Position numbers and translations under genes: made by a program. A stretch of DNA of 42,217 nt. Source: Bacillota bacterium. Its GTDB lineage: Bacteria > Bacillota > Sulfobacillia > JACIYH01. This document shows positions 15,940-22,976 of this stretch, piece after piece; position 1 is the first letter of the stretch; the number at the start of each line of letters is the position of its first letter. Location of the stretch: the NCBI GenBank assembly GCA_014360055.1, contig JACIYH010000020.1, positions 1 to 42,217 on the forward strand. The letters are read 5' to 3'. The notes under the pieces are model-generated. The model saw only the letters and a program-made list of their open reading frames with translations. It was not told the origin of the DNA and made no database searches.

Positions 15940-16415
15940 GGACGCGGGGCCGGCAACCGACGCAGGGTCGGCACCCACGGGTGGACCTCCTGGAAGCGGC
16001 CTGGATGCCCGCCGGGTTCCACCTGGATTCGGTCCCGGCCGAGGTCAGGGATCACCTGGAGGGTTGCCCGGAATGCAGGGCGTTTCTCGATGAGTTAGTG
16101 GCGACGAGGCGACTGGCGGGCGCCCTTCCGGCAGAGGCCGAGGTATCGCTGCTGGAGGTGCAAGCCGCCGTTCGGCGGGCGGTGGCTGCGGCCGGACGCC
16201 AGGCTGCAGTTGCGCAGCCCAACTGGCGGGAGAGGCTGGGGTTTGTCCTCATGGCGGGGGCCATGCTGGGGGCCCAGGCGCTGCTGCTTGAGCTACTGGA
16301 GCCAGCCGGCTTCATGGCATTCCAAGTTGCTTTGAACTGGCTGGCGCCGTTCCTCTTCTACATCATCTTCCGCCTGGATAACCGAGTTACGGACAAGCGG
16401 GCCGGGGAGACCTGA
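15936..16415 (+). CDS. yxlC: Membrane-anchored zinc-finger anti-sigma factor (YxlC-like)
   Basis: This is the likely anti-sigma factor for the adjacent ECF sigma. The 159-aa protein has a ZAS-type motif DHLEGCPECRAFLDELVATR near residues 36-55 (His-x3-Cys-x2-Cys), which in this family binds zinc or clasps the sigma factor. Two hydrophobic segments follow, ERLGFVLMAGAMLGAQALLL and NWLAPFLFYIIF, anchoring it in the membrane with a short basic C terminus. GTG at 15936 overlaps the sigma gene stop (GTGA), with AGGAGGGG upstream, so production is coupled to the sigma factor. Confidence 0.8.
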   Translation: MRTRGRQPTQGRHPRVDLLEAAWMPAGFHLDSVPAEVRDHLEGCPECRAFLDELVATRRLAGALPAEAEVSLLEVQAAVRRAVAAAGRQAAVAQPNWRERLGFVLMAGAMLGAQALLLELLEPAGFMAFQVALNWLAPFLFYIIFRLDNRVTDKRAGET

Positions 16416-16429
16416 GAGGGGGGAACGGC

Positions 16430-16654
16430 GTGAACTCCCACTTTACAATGCCGGTGTGGGCGTGGGTCCTATTGGGTGTACTCCTGACGGCGCAGGGATG
16501 GTGGATTTTCCGCGATGCGAAGCGCCGGGGGTATAACCCCTGGTTGTGGGGGGCGTTCGGTCTTCTCAACGTCCCCAGTTCGCTCATCATCTATCTTCTC
16601 GTTCGGAACTACCGCGAGAAGGGAAAGGAGCGGATTGATGGTGACGGTTGCTGA
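16430..16654 (+). CDS. yxlD: Small membrane protein (YxlD-like)
   Basis: This 74-aa protein has two hydrophobic segments, MPVWAWVLLGVLLTAQGWWI and WLWGAFGLLNVPSSLIIYLL, separated by a charged loop FRDAKRRGYNP. Its position third in a sigY-type operon and its size match YxlD, which in Bacillus helps hold SigY inactive. GTG at 16430 follows GAGGGGGGAACG. The last 17 bases overlap the start of the next gene. Confidence 0.7.
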   Translation: MNSHFTMPVWAWVLLGVLLTAQGWWIFRDAKRRGYNPWLWGAFGLLNVPSSLIIYLLVRNYREKGKERIDGDGC

Positions 16655-16838
16655 GGTGCTGGCCCGGTTCTGGCCCCTGCTCGTGCTCCAGTTGGCTTTG
16701 CTGGTGGCCGGGCTGGTGGACATCAGCCGGCGGAAAGCCACAAAGTACCTTCCCAGGGTGGCATGGGTGGCCATCATCGTGCTGGTAGGGACGTTGGGCC
16801 CCATCGCTTACTTTCTGCTGGGCCGCGGAGAAGAATGA
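16638..16838 (+). CDS. yxlE: Small PLDc_N-like membrane protein (YxlE-like)
   Basis: This 66-aa protein has two membrane helices: FWPLLVLQLALLVAGLVDIS and VAWVAIIVLVGTLGPIAYFL, with LLGRGEE at the end. The loop and the GPIAYFLLGR ending are typical of the PLDc_N (phospholipase D nuclease N-terminal-like) domain found in YxlE. ATG at 16638 has AAAGGAG seven bases upstream and lies inside the preceding gene; its TGA overlaps the ATG of the ABC ATPase gene. It is expected to act in the membrane with the anti-sigma complex. Confidence 0.75.
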   Translation: MVTVAEVLARFWPLLVLQLALLVAGLVDISRRKATKYLPRVAWVAIIVLVGTLGPIAYFLLGRGEE

Positions 16839-17944
16839 TCGGGGTGAGGCCATTGGGCACCGCTCAGGAGGCCGTTTCTGGCGACCACCGACACCAGGCG
16901 GACGCTGAGGTGGCCATCTGTGACGCCCACCGGCACGGGGCGGACGCTGAGGTGGCCATCTGTGACGCCCACCGGCACGGGGCAGGCGCCGAGGTGGCCA
17001 TTCGCATCGAGGGTCTTTCCAAGAGCTTCGGGCCGGTCAAGGCCCTGGACGGGCTGTCTCTGAGCGTACCGACTGGCAAGGTCTGCGGTTTCATCGGGCC
17101 AAACGGGGCGGGCAAGACGACCACCATGAGGATCCTGCTGGGCCTGCTGCCGCGGGACGCGGGAACGGTGAGGGTCCTCGGCGAGGACGTAGTCTTCGGG
17201 AAGGAACTGGGAGTCAGGAGCCGCATGGCCTATCTGCCCGAGAACCCCGTCTTTCCGGAGAAGCACACCGGACTTGAAGTCATGGACCTGGTGGCGGGCC
17301 TTTACCGGCTGGACCCCCGCACTGCCCGCAAGCGCGCGCAGATGCTCCTGGGGGAGTTTCATCTGGAGAAAGCCTCCAGGCGCAGTGTGGGCACTTACTC
17401 CCGGGGCATGAAGCAAAGGCTCGGCCTGGCCGCCTGTTTCCTGCCCGAGCCCGAGGTTATGATCCTGGACGAGCCCGTTTCCGCCCTGGACCCGGAAGGT
17501 CGGGTGGAGGTGTTCGACATCCTCACGAGGCTAAAGGGTAAATCCACGGTGCTGTTCAGCAGCCACATCCTGGAAGATGTGGAGCGGGTTTCAGATTCCC
17601 TCCTCATGATCAAGGGCGGGAGGAAGGTTGCCGAGGGACCGATGGAGGAACTCCTGACCCGTTTCGCCGCCGACCGGCTCAAGGTGAGGTTCAGGCCGGA
17701 CCATGTCGCCCGCGGGAAGGACGTACTGGCCGGGCTCCCGTGGGTGGAGAGGGTTTCAGACGCCGACCCACCCGGTACGGTCCTGGTGGACGTCCGCCCG
17801 GCGATGATGGACGAAGCCCTGGAGGAGACCGCCTTCCGGCTGGCGGGAGAGGGTCTGAGGGTCATGGAGTACAGCAGGGTCCGCACCGACCTGGAGACGG
17901 TGTTCCTCCGCCTGACCGGGGGACAGCCCCCGGCAGGCCGCTAA
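16835..17944 (+). CDS. yxlF: ABC transporter ATP-binding protein (YxlF-like) with repeated N-terminal extension
   Basis: This is the ATPase subunit of an ABC exporter. Walker A FIGPNGAGKTTTMRILLGLL, signature YSRGMKQRLGLAACF, Walker B PEVMILDEPVSALDP and switch His in VLFSSHILEDVE are all intact, followed by a C-terminal domain of about 90 residues as in drug/antibiotic exporter ATPases. ATG at 16835 overlaps the previous stop (ATGA). The ABC fold proper begins at VAIRIEGLSKSFGPVKALDG; before it lies an odd extension of about 50 residues containing ADAEVAICDAHRHG twice in tandem. The extension could be skipped by an internal GTG start around 16996. It partners with the permease 27 bases downstream. 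Confidence 0.88.
   Translation: MIGVRPLGTAQEAVSGDHRHQADAEVAICDAHRHGADAEVAICDAHRHGAGAEVAIRIEGLSKSFGPVKALDGLSLSVPTGKVCGFIGPNGAGKTTTMRILLGLLPRDAGTVRVLGEDVVFGKELGVRSRMAYLPENPVFPEKHTGLEVMDLVAGLYRLDPRTARKRAQMLLGEFHLEKASRRSVGTYSRGMKQRLGLAACFLPEPEVMILDEPVSALDPEGRVEVFDILTRLKGKSTVLFSSHILEDVERVSDSLLMIKGGRKVAEGPMEELLTRFAADRLKVRFRPDHVARGKDVLAGLPWVERVSDADPPGTVLVDVRPAMMDEALEETAFRLAGEGLRVMEYSRVRTDLETVFLRLTGGQPPAGR
16901..17000 (+). repeat. 42-bp in-frame tandem repeat in yxlF 5' end
   Basis: Unit 16901-16942 is repeated essentially without change at 16943-16984 and a third partial copy begins at 16985 (GGCGCCGAGGTGGCCAT versus GACGCTGAGGTGGCCAT). 42 bases is 14 codons, so the frame is kept. The unit contains the codons that normally begin the ABC domain (EVAI), suggesting duplication of the gene start itself. 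Confidence 0.85.
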
Positions 17945-17971
17945 GCAGAGCCCGGTAAGGAGAGAGGCAGC

Positions 17972-18745
17972 ATGGGAGTCCTGGTGGGAAAAGAGATCCG
18001 GCAGGCGTGGAGGTCCTTCCGGCTGCCGGCGCTTTTCCTGGTGTCGTTGTTTCTGGCCATCATGGACCCCCTGACGGCCAGGTACATGGGCGAGATCCTG
18101 GCCCGGCTCGCTCAGGGTGTAACCATAGTGGTGCCCCCGCCTTCGCCGGGGCAGGCGGTGGCGCAATACCTGGGAGATATCGTGGAGATCGGGCTGCTGG
18201 TGGTCATCGCCATCACCATGGGGTCGGTGGCGAACGAGAAGGCGAGTGGGGTCACCACATTCGTCGTGACCAGGCCGGCCTCCAGGAGGTCCTACGTCGC
18301 CGCCAAGTTCGTGGTTCTGGCGGGCGGAGTAATGGCCGCCATTATCGCGGGGACGCTTGTCGCGGGGCTTTACACGTGGACCCTGCTGGGGGCTCCGGAA
18401 TGGGGAAGGGTCGGCCTGGCGGCGCTTTCTGTGGCCCTTTATGTGTGGCTGGTGTTCAGCGCCACCTTCGCCGCTTCCATGGTCGCGGGCAGCGGGCTCG
18501 CCGCCGGCGGGTTGGGCCTGGCCACCATGATAGTCATGGGCGCGGCGGGAGCCGTCCTGGGGGGCACGGAGGTCGGGCCTTACCTCCCCTCGGTTCTGGT
18601 GGGCAACGTGCAGTTCCTCCTCGCGGGGACCGGCGATGTGGACATATGGGCGCGGCTGGTCAGGCCCGGAATCACGGCCCTCGTGCTGTCCGCCCTGTTC
18701 CTGCTCCTCGGCTATGGGAGGTTCAGGCGCCAACCCCTCCCGTAG
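17972..18745 (+). CDS. yxlG: ABC-2 type exporter permease (YxlG-like)
   Basis: This is the membrane subunit for the preceding ATPase, 257 aa with about six membrane helices, including RLPALFLVSLFLAIMDPLTA, VEIGLLVVIAITMGSVANEK, FVVLAGGVMAAIIAGTLVAG, YVWLVFSATFAASMVAGSGL and GITALVLSALFLLLGYGRFR. EKASGVTTFVVTRPASRRSY is the cytoplasmic coupling region typical of ABC-2 permeases. ATG at 17972 follows AAGGAGAGAGG. It closes the operon; the substrate is unknown. The 3' flank contains only gene debris and dispersed repeats. Confidence 0.82.
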   Translation: MGVLVGKEIRQAWRSFRLPALFLVSLFLAIMDPLTARYMGEILARLAQGVTIVVPPPSPGQAVAQYLGDIVEIGLLVVIAITMGSVANEKASGVTTFVVTRPASRRSYVAAKFVVLAGGVMAAIIAGTLVAGLYTWTLLGAPEWGRVGLAALSVALYVWLVFSATFAASMVAGSGLAAGGLGLATMIVMGAAGAVLGGTEVGPYLPSVLVGNVQFLLAGTGDVDIWARLVRPGITALVLSALFLLLGYGRFRRQPLP

Positions 18746-18782
18746 CTCCCTGGTTGCGACTCTCTGCCGCAGGAACCGCGCC

Positions 18783-18878
18783 ATGTCCCGTCGCGTGGGG
18801 TGGTCCGGGTTGCCCCCAGCCCTCCACGGTGCGGGCACAGCGCGGGAGGACGATCGCCTCGATGGTGGGGATCACTGA
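18783..18878 (+). pseudogene. Decayed DUF1287 C-terminal fragment (copy 2)
   Basis: A short frame reads MSRRVGWSGLP and later AREDDRLDGGDH. It aligns with VSDRVGRSGLP and AREEDCLDRWEIIGH in the DUF1287 remnant at 8603-8809, and the DNA matches over about 85 bases (GTCGCGTGGGGTGGTC against ACCGCGTGGGGCGGTC). The terminal GHFRYP is lost. It is too short and damaged to be a gene. Confidence 0.55.
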
Positions 18879-18884
18879 TATGCT

Positions 18885-18935
18885 GAGAAAAAATCGCTGC
18901 CACGAAGGCAGGGACATGCTGATTTTTTCCCCACA
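18885..18935. repeat. Dispersed palindrome-like repeat, copy 4 (inverted)
   Basis: GAGAAAAAATCGCTGCCACG at the left and GCTGATTTTTTCCCCACA at the right. Read on the minus strand it ends like copy 2 (GTGGGGAAAAAATC). Confidence 0.45.
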
Positions 18936-19123
18936 ATAGGGTCGCTCAGCCGGTGCCGGGGTGGGGCGGGGGGTACAATGGTGTCCAGAGGCCACCAAAC
19001 ACGGGCGGTTGGGCGCCTATGTTCTACAAGAGTGTAGCGGGAGACCAAGCTGTTCGACTCAAAGACCTCATAGGCGGTCCCGGGCGCCCGGCCTCGCCCG
19101 ACGGAGGGGGCGTCTGGACTCAA

Positions 19124-19186
19124 CCTGGGGAATTTCTCGCTCCCTCGGAAGGCGGATCAGGGGGAAAAAATCCCTACGTGACGGCC
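19124..19186. repeat. Dispersed palindrome-like repeat, copy 5
   Basis: CCTGGGGAATTTCTCGCTCC, GGCGGATCAGGGGG, AAAAAATCCCTACGTGACGG. It is the closest relative of the copy at 14351-14410. The 457-base region 18746-19202 holds only this repeat, copy 4 and the DUF1287 fragment; I see no intact gene. Confidence 0.6.
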
Positions 19187-19202
19187 CGCCATGCGGTTCC
19201 TC

Positions 19203-19413
19203 TGGTATAGTTGGGTAAGGAGTGATGCGGATGAAGGTGCTGGTAGCCGTGGCGAGCAGGCACGGCAGCACCCGCGAGATGGCGCACGCCATCGCGGATG
19301 AACTGCGGGCCGCTCGGCCCGGACGATCCCCGCTTCCACCCCCGGCAGGTCCCGGACCTCATGCAGGCGACGCATGCGCGGGATCACCGGATCTTCGCCG
19401 GCAGGCTCGACGC
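19203..19413. repeat. Duplicated about 205-bp segment, copy A (partner 28889-29093)
   Basis: From TGGTATAGTTGG through the deletion join to CGGCAGG, this segment matches 28889-29093 in the same orientation with scattered substitutions and two small indels. Both copies contain the identical deletion junction of the flavodoxin gene. Confidence 0.85.
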
Positions 19414-19531
19414 CAGCACCTTGAGCCTGGGCGAGCGGGTGGCCGTGAGGGCGGTGCGCGCCCCCGAGGGCGACTTCCGCGACTGGGCGGCCATCCGGGG
19501 TTGGGCGCGAGAAATCGCCGCCGCCCCTTAG
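19222..19531 (+). pseudogene. Flavodoxin-domain protein, internally deleted (copy A)
   Basis: The start is good (AAGGAG, then GTGATGCGGATG) and reads MKVLVAVASRHGSTREMAHA, the FMN phosphate-binding start of a flavodoxin-like / protoporphyrinogen oxidase HemG-like protein. After DELRA the middle of the fold is missing: the sequence jumps, in another frame, to CGPLGPDDP, VPDLMQATHARDHRIFAGRL and APEGDFRDWAAIRGWAREIA with stop at 19529. Such proteins are about 165-175 aa; roughly 60-70 residues are lost and the frames disagree, so it is not functional. A partial copy with the same join lies at 28889-29093. Confidence 0.78.
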
Positions 19532-20018
19532 GCGCACCCGGCTGCACAAGAGACGGTGACCCCGGCGGCCGGGCCGTCGACGATGGTGAGCGGCCCCGTC
19601 GTATCCACGGCCGGATCCGGGAAGTCGAGCATCCAGTGCTGGCCCAGGGGAAGCTGCACCAGCCCCAGGCGGCGCGCCTCATCCACCAGAGCAGGATCCG
19701 CCACCAGTTCCCGGGCTCGCGCCTCTGCCCCCGTGCTGAGGGCCACCACGAAATCGACCAGCGTGGCGTAGGCACTGGGGAGCGTCTCGGCTTCCATTCG
19801 GTCGTATCTCACCGGCGCATACGCGTCGCCGCCGGGCGGCAGACGCCACAGGTAGAAAACGGGACGGGGAGAGCCACTTCTCCCCGCCGCCTCGTCGTAT
19901 ACCACACCAAGCTCTACCGACCCGCCGGGTCCCGGTGCCAGCACCGCCTGACCGGTGAGGGCACAGGTCTCCCCCAGGCCGTGCCAGGACGCGTCCGCCG
20001 CGTAAAGCGCCTGGCTAC
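19528..20018 (-). pseudogene. Unrecognised protein, 5'-truncated
   Basis: The minus-strand frame reads like a real protein: ALYAADASWHGLGETCALTG, PVFYLWRLPPGGDAYAPVRY, AYATLVDFVVALSTGAEARA and a C terminus HWMLDFPDPAVDTTGPLTIV followed by VSCAAGCA. I do not recognise the family; the layout resembles the C-terminal part of a secreted or lipoprotein-type protein. No start codon with a ribosome site exists, and at about 20010 it meets a 5'-truncated gene on the other strand, so both seem to have lost their fronts in one deletion. Its stop overlaps that of the flavodoxin remnant. Confidence 0.5.
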
Positions 20019-20797
20019 CGCCTGGTGTACGACCTTTACCGCCGCTGGGAGAGCCTCCACCGGCACCCCGAAGACAAATTCCTGGGGGGCGTGGCCGCCT
20101 TCAACCTGGGCAAGTACCGGCAGGCGGCACGCATCTGGCGCCGGGTGCTCGATCCCCGTTGGGAGTTCGTGCAGGCCTATGTGGCCGGCCGACGGGATAG
20201 TGCCCCCGTTCCCCATGGAATACGACTATGGCTATGACGAGGAGGATTTCCAGGAGGACCTGCGGATGATCTCAGCCCTCGAGCAGGCAGACCATGTCCG
20301 CGCTGCCCGTGGAGCTGAAGGCGGCAGCGGTGGAGGCTGTGGTGAAGCTGGGCGTGCACCCGCCCGACCAGCCCGCCGAGATCGTCCACAATGGCGAGCG
20401 CGTACGGGTCCAGATCAGGCAGATGGAACTCATCACGCGGGAGGACCCCGAACTGGGGCGCCTGACTGAGAAGGCGACGCAGTTGCGGGACGCCGGTCGC
20501 CGCGAGGAGGCCAAGGAGATCCTGGAGTCGATGCTTGTGGACGGTCGGGCCTACCCTCCGGCCATGCTGGCGCTGGCCAACCTGTACCGCAGCGAAGGGG
20601 ACCTGGATCGCGCTCACCCCTTACTGGAGATCCTCGACCACGCCTTTCCCGACCACCCCATCGTGCAGTTCAACCTGGCGGGATTCTGGTTGCAAAAGGC
20701 CGACCCCGGACGGGCACTCTCCCACTTCCGTCGCGTGGATCGCGCCGCCCTCCCCGCCGAAGCCCGGTCCAGGTACGACGCCCTCCTCGGGGGCTAG
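20010..20797 (+). pseudogene. TPR-like protein, 5'-truncated with two frame changes
   Basis: Three successive frames give consecutive pieces of one protein: LVYDLYRRWESLHRHPEDKF and GGVAAFNLGKYRQAARIWRR (20019-20190), then PPFPMEYDYGYDEEDFQEDL (about 20206-20290), then ALPVELKAAAVEAVVKLGVH to the stop at 20797. The last piece has tetratricopeptide-like helix pairs (YPPAMLALANLYRSEGDLDR, IVQFNLAGFWLQKADPGRAL). The first piece lacks a start, and two single-base shifts are needed, so the intact ancestor was a cytoplasmic TPR protein of unknown role. The last frame alone (from 20294, 167 aa) could still be translated. Confidence 0.6.
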
Positions 20798-21795
20798 GCG
20801 GTGACGAGCAGGCGGGTCATCATCCCGCCCGGGAAGCTGCTCACGTTGACGATGCGGAGGTAGTCGCGGGCGCGCAGGTAGTGCTCCCCCGGGTGGCCCG
20901 GCGTGACGATGACCTCAACGCTCTGGCCGGCGCCCAGCGTCACGGCGGTTTTCTCGTAGGTGGTGTCAAGCTCGGAGGAGGCCAGGGGGAACGCGTCTTC
21001 GGCGACCACGCGCCCGTGCAGGCCTCCCAGGGTGACGGTATGGTTGAGGAAGCCCGCGTTTACCAGCCGGAGAAGTATGCGCTGGCCCGTCTTGGCCGCC
21101 ACCGCCGACCCCAGGGGCTGGTGGGGTAGGGTGGCGTCGTAGTCCGGGCGGTCGGTGTCCGGGTAAGAACGCCCGTTTATCACCCAGTACTCGGGTGCGA
21201 AGTCGAGGATGTTGAATTCCGCCCCTGCGGCCACCCTGGCGTGCATGGCGGTATCGACCTCTCCGAGGACGAGCAGCTTCTCGATGTCGAAGCCCGTTCC
21301 CGTTCGGGCGCCGTACGCGGTCCTGTAGTTAGGGCTGGACGGCCTCTCGAACCCTAGCGGCCTCACCACGATCAGCCCGTAGAGACCCATCTGCACCTGG
21401 ACCCCGGGGTTGGTGCCCGACTGGTACAGGTACACCCCGGGCTTGCCGGCCCGGAACTGATACCTGATCCAGTCATCAGTTCCGGGATCCAGCGCGTCGG
21501 TCAGGGAGACCATCCTGCCCGCCTCATAGCGGGGGCTGACCGGTTTCCAGCGGGTGGCCGGCCGTCTGGTGAGGACCTGCGTCTGCCCGGGGAACATCAG
21601 GGAGACCGGCACGGGCAGTTCCGTGTTGCGCAGGGTTACCAGGATGACGTCGCCCGCGGTGGCCGTGATCACGGGTCCGGGCAGGACCGGCGGGGCTGAG
21701 GGAGAGGGGGCAAACCCCCAGAACGGCACCTGCGCCCCCGGCAGCTTCAGGAGACCTCTTCTCACCCACAGATCCTTCCTGACCAGGGCCGGCAT
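20794..21795 (-). CDS. Multicopper-oxidase-like protein C, no copper ligands retained
   Basis: This 333-aa protein comprises two cupredoxin-type domains, paralogous to the two upstream genes: compare KPGVYLYQSGTNPGVQVQMG here with RPGTFLYESGTHPHKQVPMG and DPGTYMYHCHFEPVEHIQMG in the others. All copper-ligand positions are replaced (HWHG absent; NHTVTLGGLHG in place of HPVHPHG; ARDYLRIVN in place of HAHEEHKITN), so it is probably a structural subunit. SSFPGGMMTRLLV is the shared C-terminal strand. No signal peptide is visible. ATG at 21795 has AAAGGAG nine bases upstream. Last gene of the minus-strand cluster; its stop meets that of the TPR remnant. Confidence 0.82.
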   Translation of the reverse strand: MPALVRKDLWVRRGLLKLPGAQVPFWGFAPSPSAPPVLPGPVITATAGDVILVTLRNTELPVPVSLMFPGQTQVLTRRPATRWKPVSPRYEAGRMVSLTDALDPGTDDWIRYQFRAGKPGVYLYQSGTNPGVQVQMGLYGLIVVRPLGFERPSSPNYRTAYGARTGTGFDIEKLLVLGEVDTAMHARVAAGAEFNILDFAPEYWVINGRSYPDTDRPDYDATLPHQPLGSAVAAKTGQRILLRLVNAGFLNHTVTLGGLHGRVVAEDAFPLASSELDTTYEKTAVTLGAGQSVEVIVTPGHPGEHYLRARDYLRIVNVSSFPGGMMTRLLVTA

Positions 21796-21815
21796 GGTGG
21801 CTCTCCTTTCCGGCA

Positions 21816-22976
21816 CTAAGGCAGCGTTCCCACGGCGGGGCTGAGGGAGGGGTAGATGGCTACCATGCTCATCATGCCCCCGGGGAACTCGCCCCAGTTG
21901 GTTATCTTGTGTTCCTCGTGGGCGTGCAGCATGAAGTAGTACTCCCCGAACTCGTTGAAGGAGACGACCCCCACGGGGATGTCGCCCTTTTGCCCCAGGT
22001 AAGGGCTGCCGCTCCACATGGTCCACCCGGCGTCCCCGACCCCCAGGTTCCTCCTGTTGGGCAGGACGGTGGGGATGGGGTTTTCGGGTGTGAATCCCAG
22101 GCCGGTCCACGAGAAAACCAGGTCCCAGGTCTGCCCGGCCCCCACCAGCACCGTGAACCTCCTGCCGGAGAGGTCGGTGCCACCCCGGAGCAACCTGCCG
22201 TCCGCGCCCACCACCCGGACGTGATTGCCGTGGGGGTGGACGGGGTGATTGTCCACGCCCGCCCCGGCGAGGCGGATGAGGATCTTTTCCCCCGGTTGCC
22301 CCATGACCATGGAGCCGTACGGCTGGTGGGGAAGGTGGGGTACCCGGTCGGGTAGCATGGTGTCGGGGGCACAGCGTCCGTTCAGGGTCCAGTAGCGAGG
22401 CCGGAACCTCGGCACCGGGTAGGGCCTTCCCTCCCCCACGGCGTTGTTCAGTTCGGGGTCGATCTCACCCGTGATGAGAAGATACTCCCGGTCGAACTCG
22501 GTGTCGGTGCCGAAGCCGTAGGCGGTCTTATGCGCGGGGTCGCCCGGGTCGTAGTCCGCGGGCCGGACGACCAGCGCCCCGTAGAGCCCCATGGGTACCT
22601 GCTTGTGCGGGTGGGTCCCGCTCTCGTACAGGAACGTCCCCGGGCGCTCGGGCGTGAAGGTGTAAGAGATCACCCCGCGGTCCGGCGGGGCGTGATCGGC
22701 GAAGGAGACCAGGTTTCCCGCTTGATCGTACTGGGGCCGCGCCAGCCTGCCGTCCACCGAGACCGGCCACTGCCCGGGGAACACGATCGATACGGGTTCG
22801 AGGGGTAGGGTGTTCATGAGGTTGACGGTTACCTGCTCGCCCTGCCGCACCACCAGGTGGGGCCCGGGGACCTGGGCGCGCCCGTCGGGGCTGGCCGAGA
22901 AGCCCCAGAAGTATATGCTGTTGCCGTCAGGGGTGCTGAGGTACCCGTCTTTCACCCACAGGTCGATTGTCGCCAT
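21816..22976 (-). CDS. Multicopper-oxidase-like protein B, carries half of a trinuclear site
   Basis: This 386-aa protein consists of two cupredoxin domains. Domain 1 has no full ligand set (SGTHPHKQVPMGLYGALVV). Domain 2 carries NHPVHPHGNHVRVVG and YYFMLHAHEEHKITN, which match multicopper oxidase motifs III and IV except that the type 1 cysteine of HCH is alanine. It therefore has histidines for type 2/3 copper but no blue copper. With protein A, which has the complementary HWHG and HCH motifs, a full site could form at an interface; this is inference from known two-domain and six-domain oxidases. ATG at 22976 (GAAGAAGG upstream) lies within the 3' end of gene A, an overlap of 50 bases. Confidence 0.85.
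   Translation of the reverse strand: MATIDLWVKDGYLSTPDGNSIYFWGFSASPDGRAQVPGPHLVVRQGEQVTVNLMNTLPLEPVSIVFPGQWPVSVDGRLARPQYDQAGNLVSFADHAPPDRGVISYTFTPERPGTFLYESGTHPHKQVPMGLYGALVVRPADYDPGDPAHKTAYGFGTDTEFDREYLLITGEIDPELNNAVGEGRPYPVPRFRPRYWTLNGRCAPDTMLPDRVPHLPHQPYGSMVMGQPGEKILIRLAGAGVDNHPVHPHGNHVRVVGADGRLLRGGTDLSGRRFTVLVGAGQTWDLVFSWTGLGFTPENPIPTVLPNRRNLGVGDAGWTMWSGSPYLGQKGDIPVGVVSFNEFGEYYFMLHAHEEHKITNWGEFPGGMMSMVAIYPSLSPAVGTLP

Noticed and set aside
17756-18838. Minus-strand open frame opposite the ABC transporter genes
   Set aside because: Low-complexity Arg/Gly/His/Pro translation, antisense to well supported genes yxlF and yxlG.
19222-20469. Plus-strand open frame of 415 codons as a single gene
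   Set aside because: It strings together the flavodoxin start, antisense of the unknown minus-strand fragment and one of three frames of the TPR remnant; no consistent protein.
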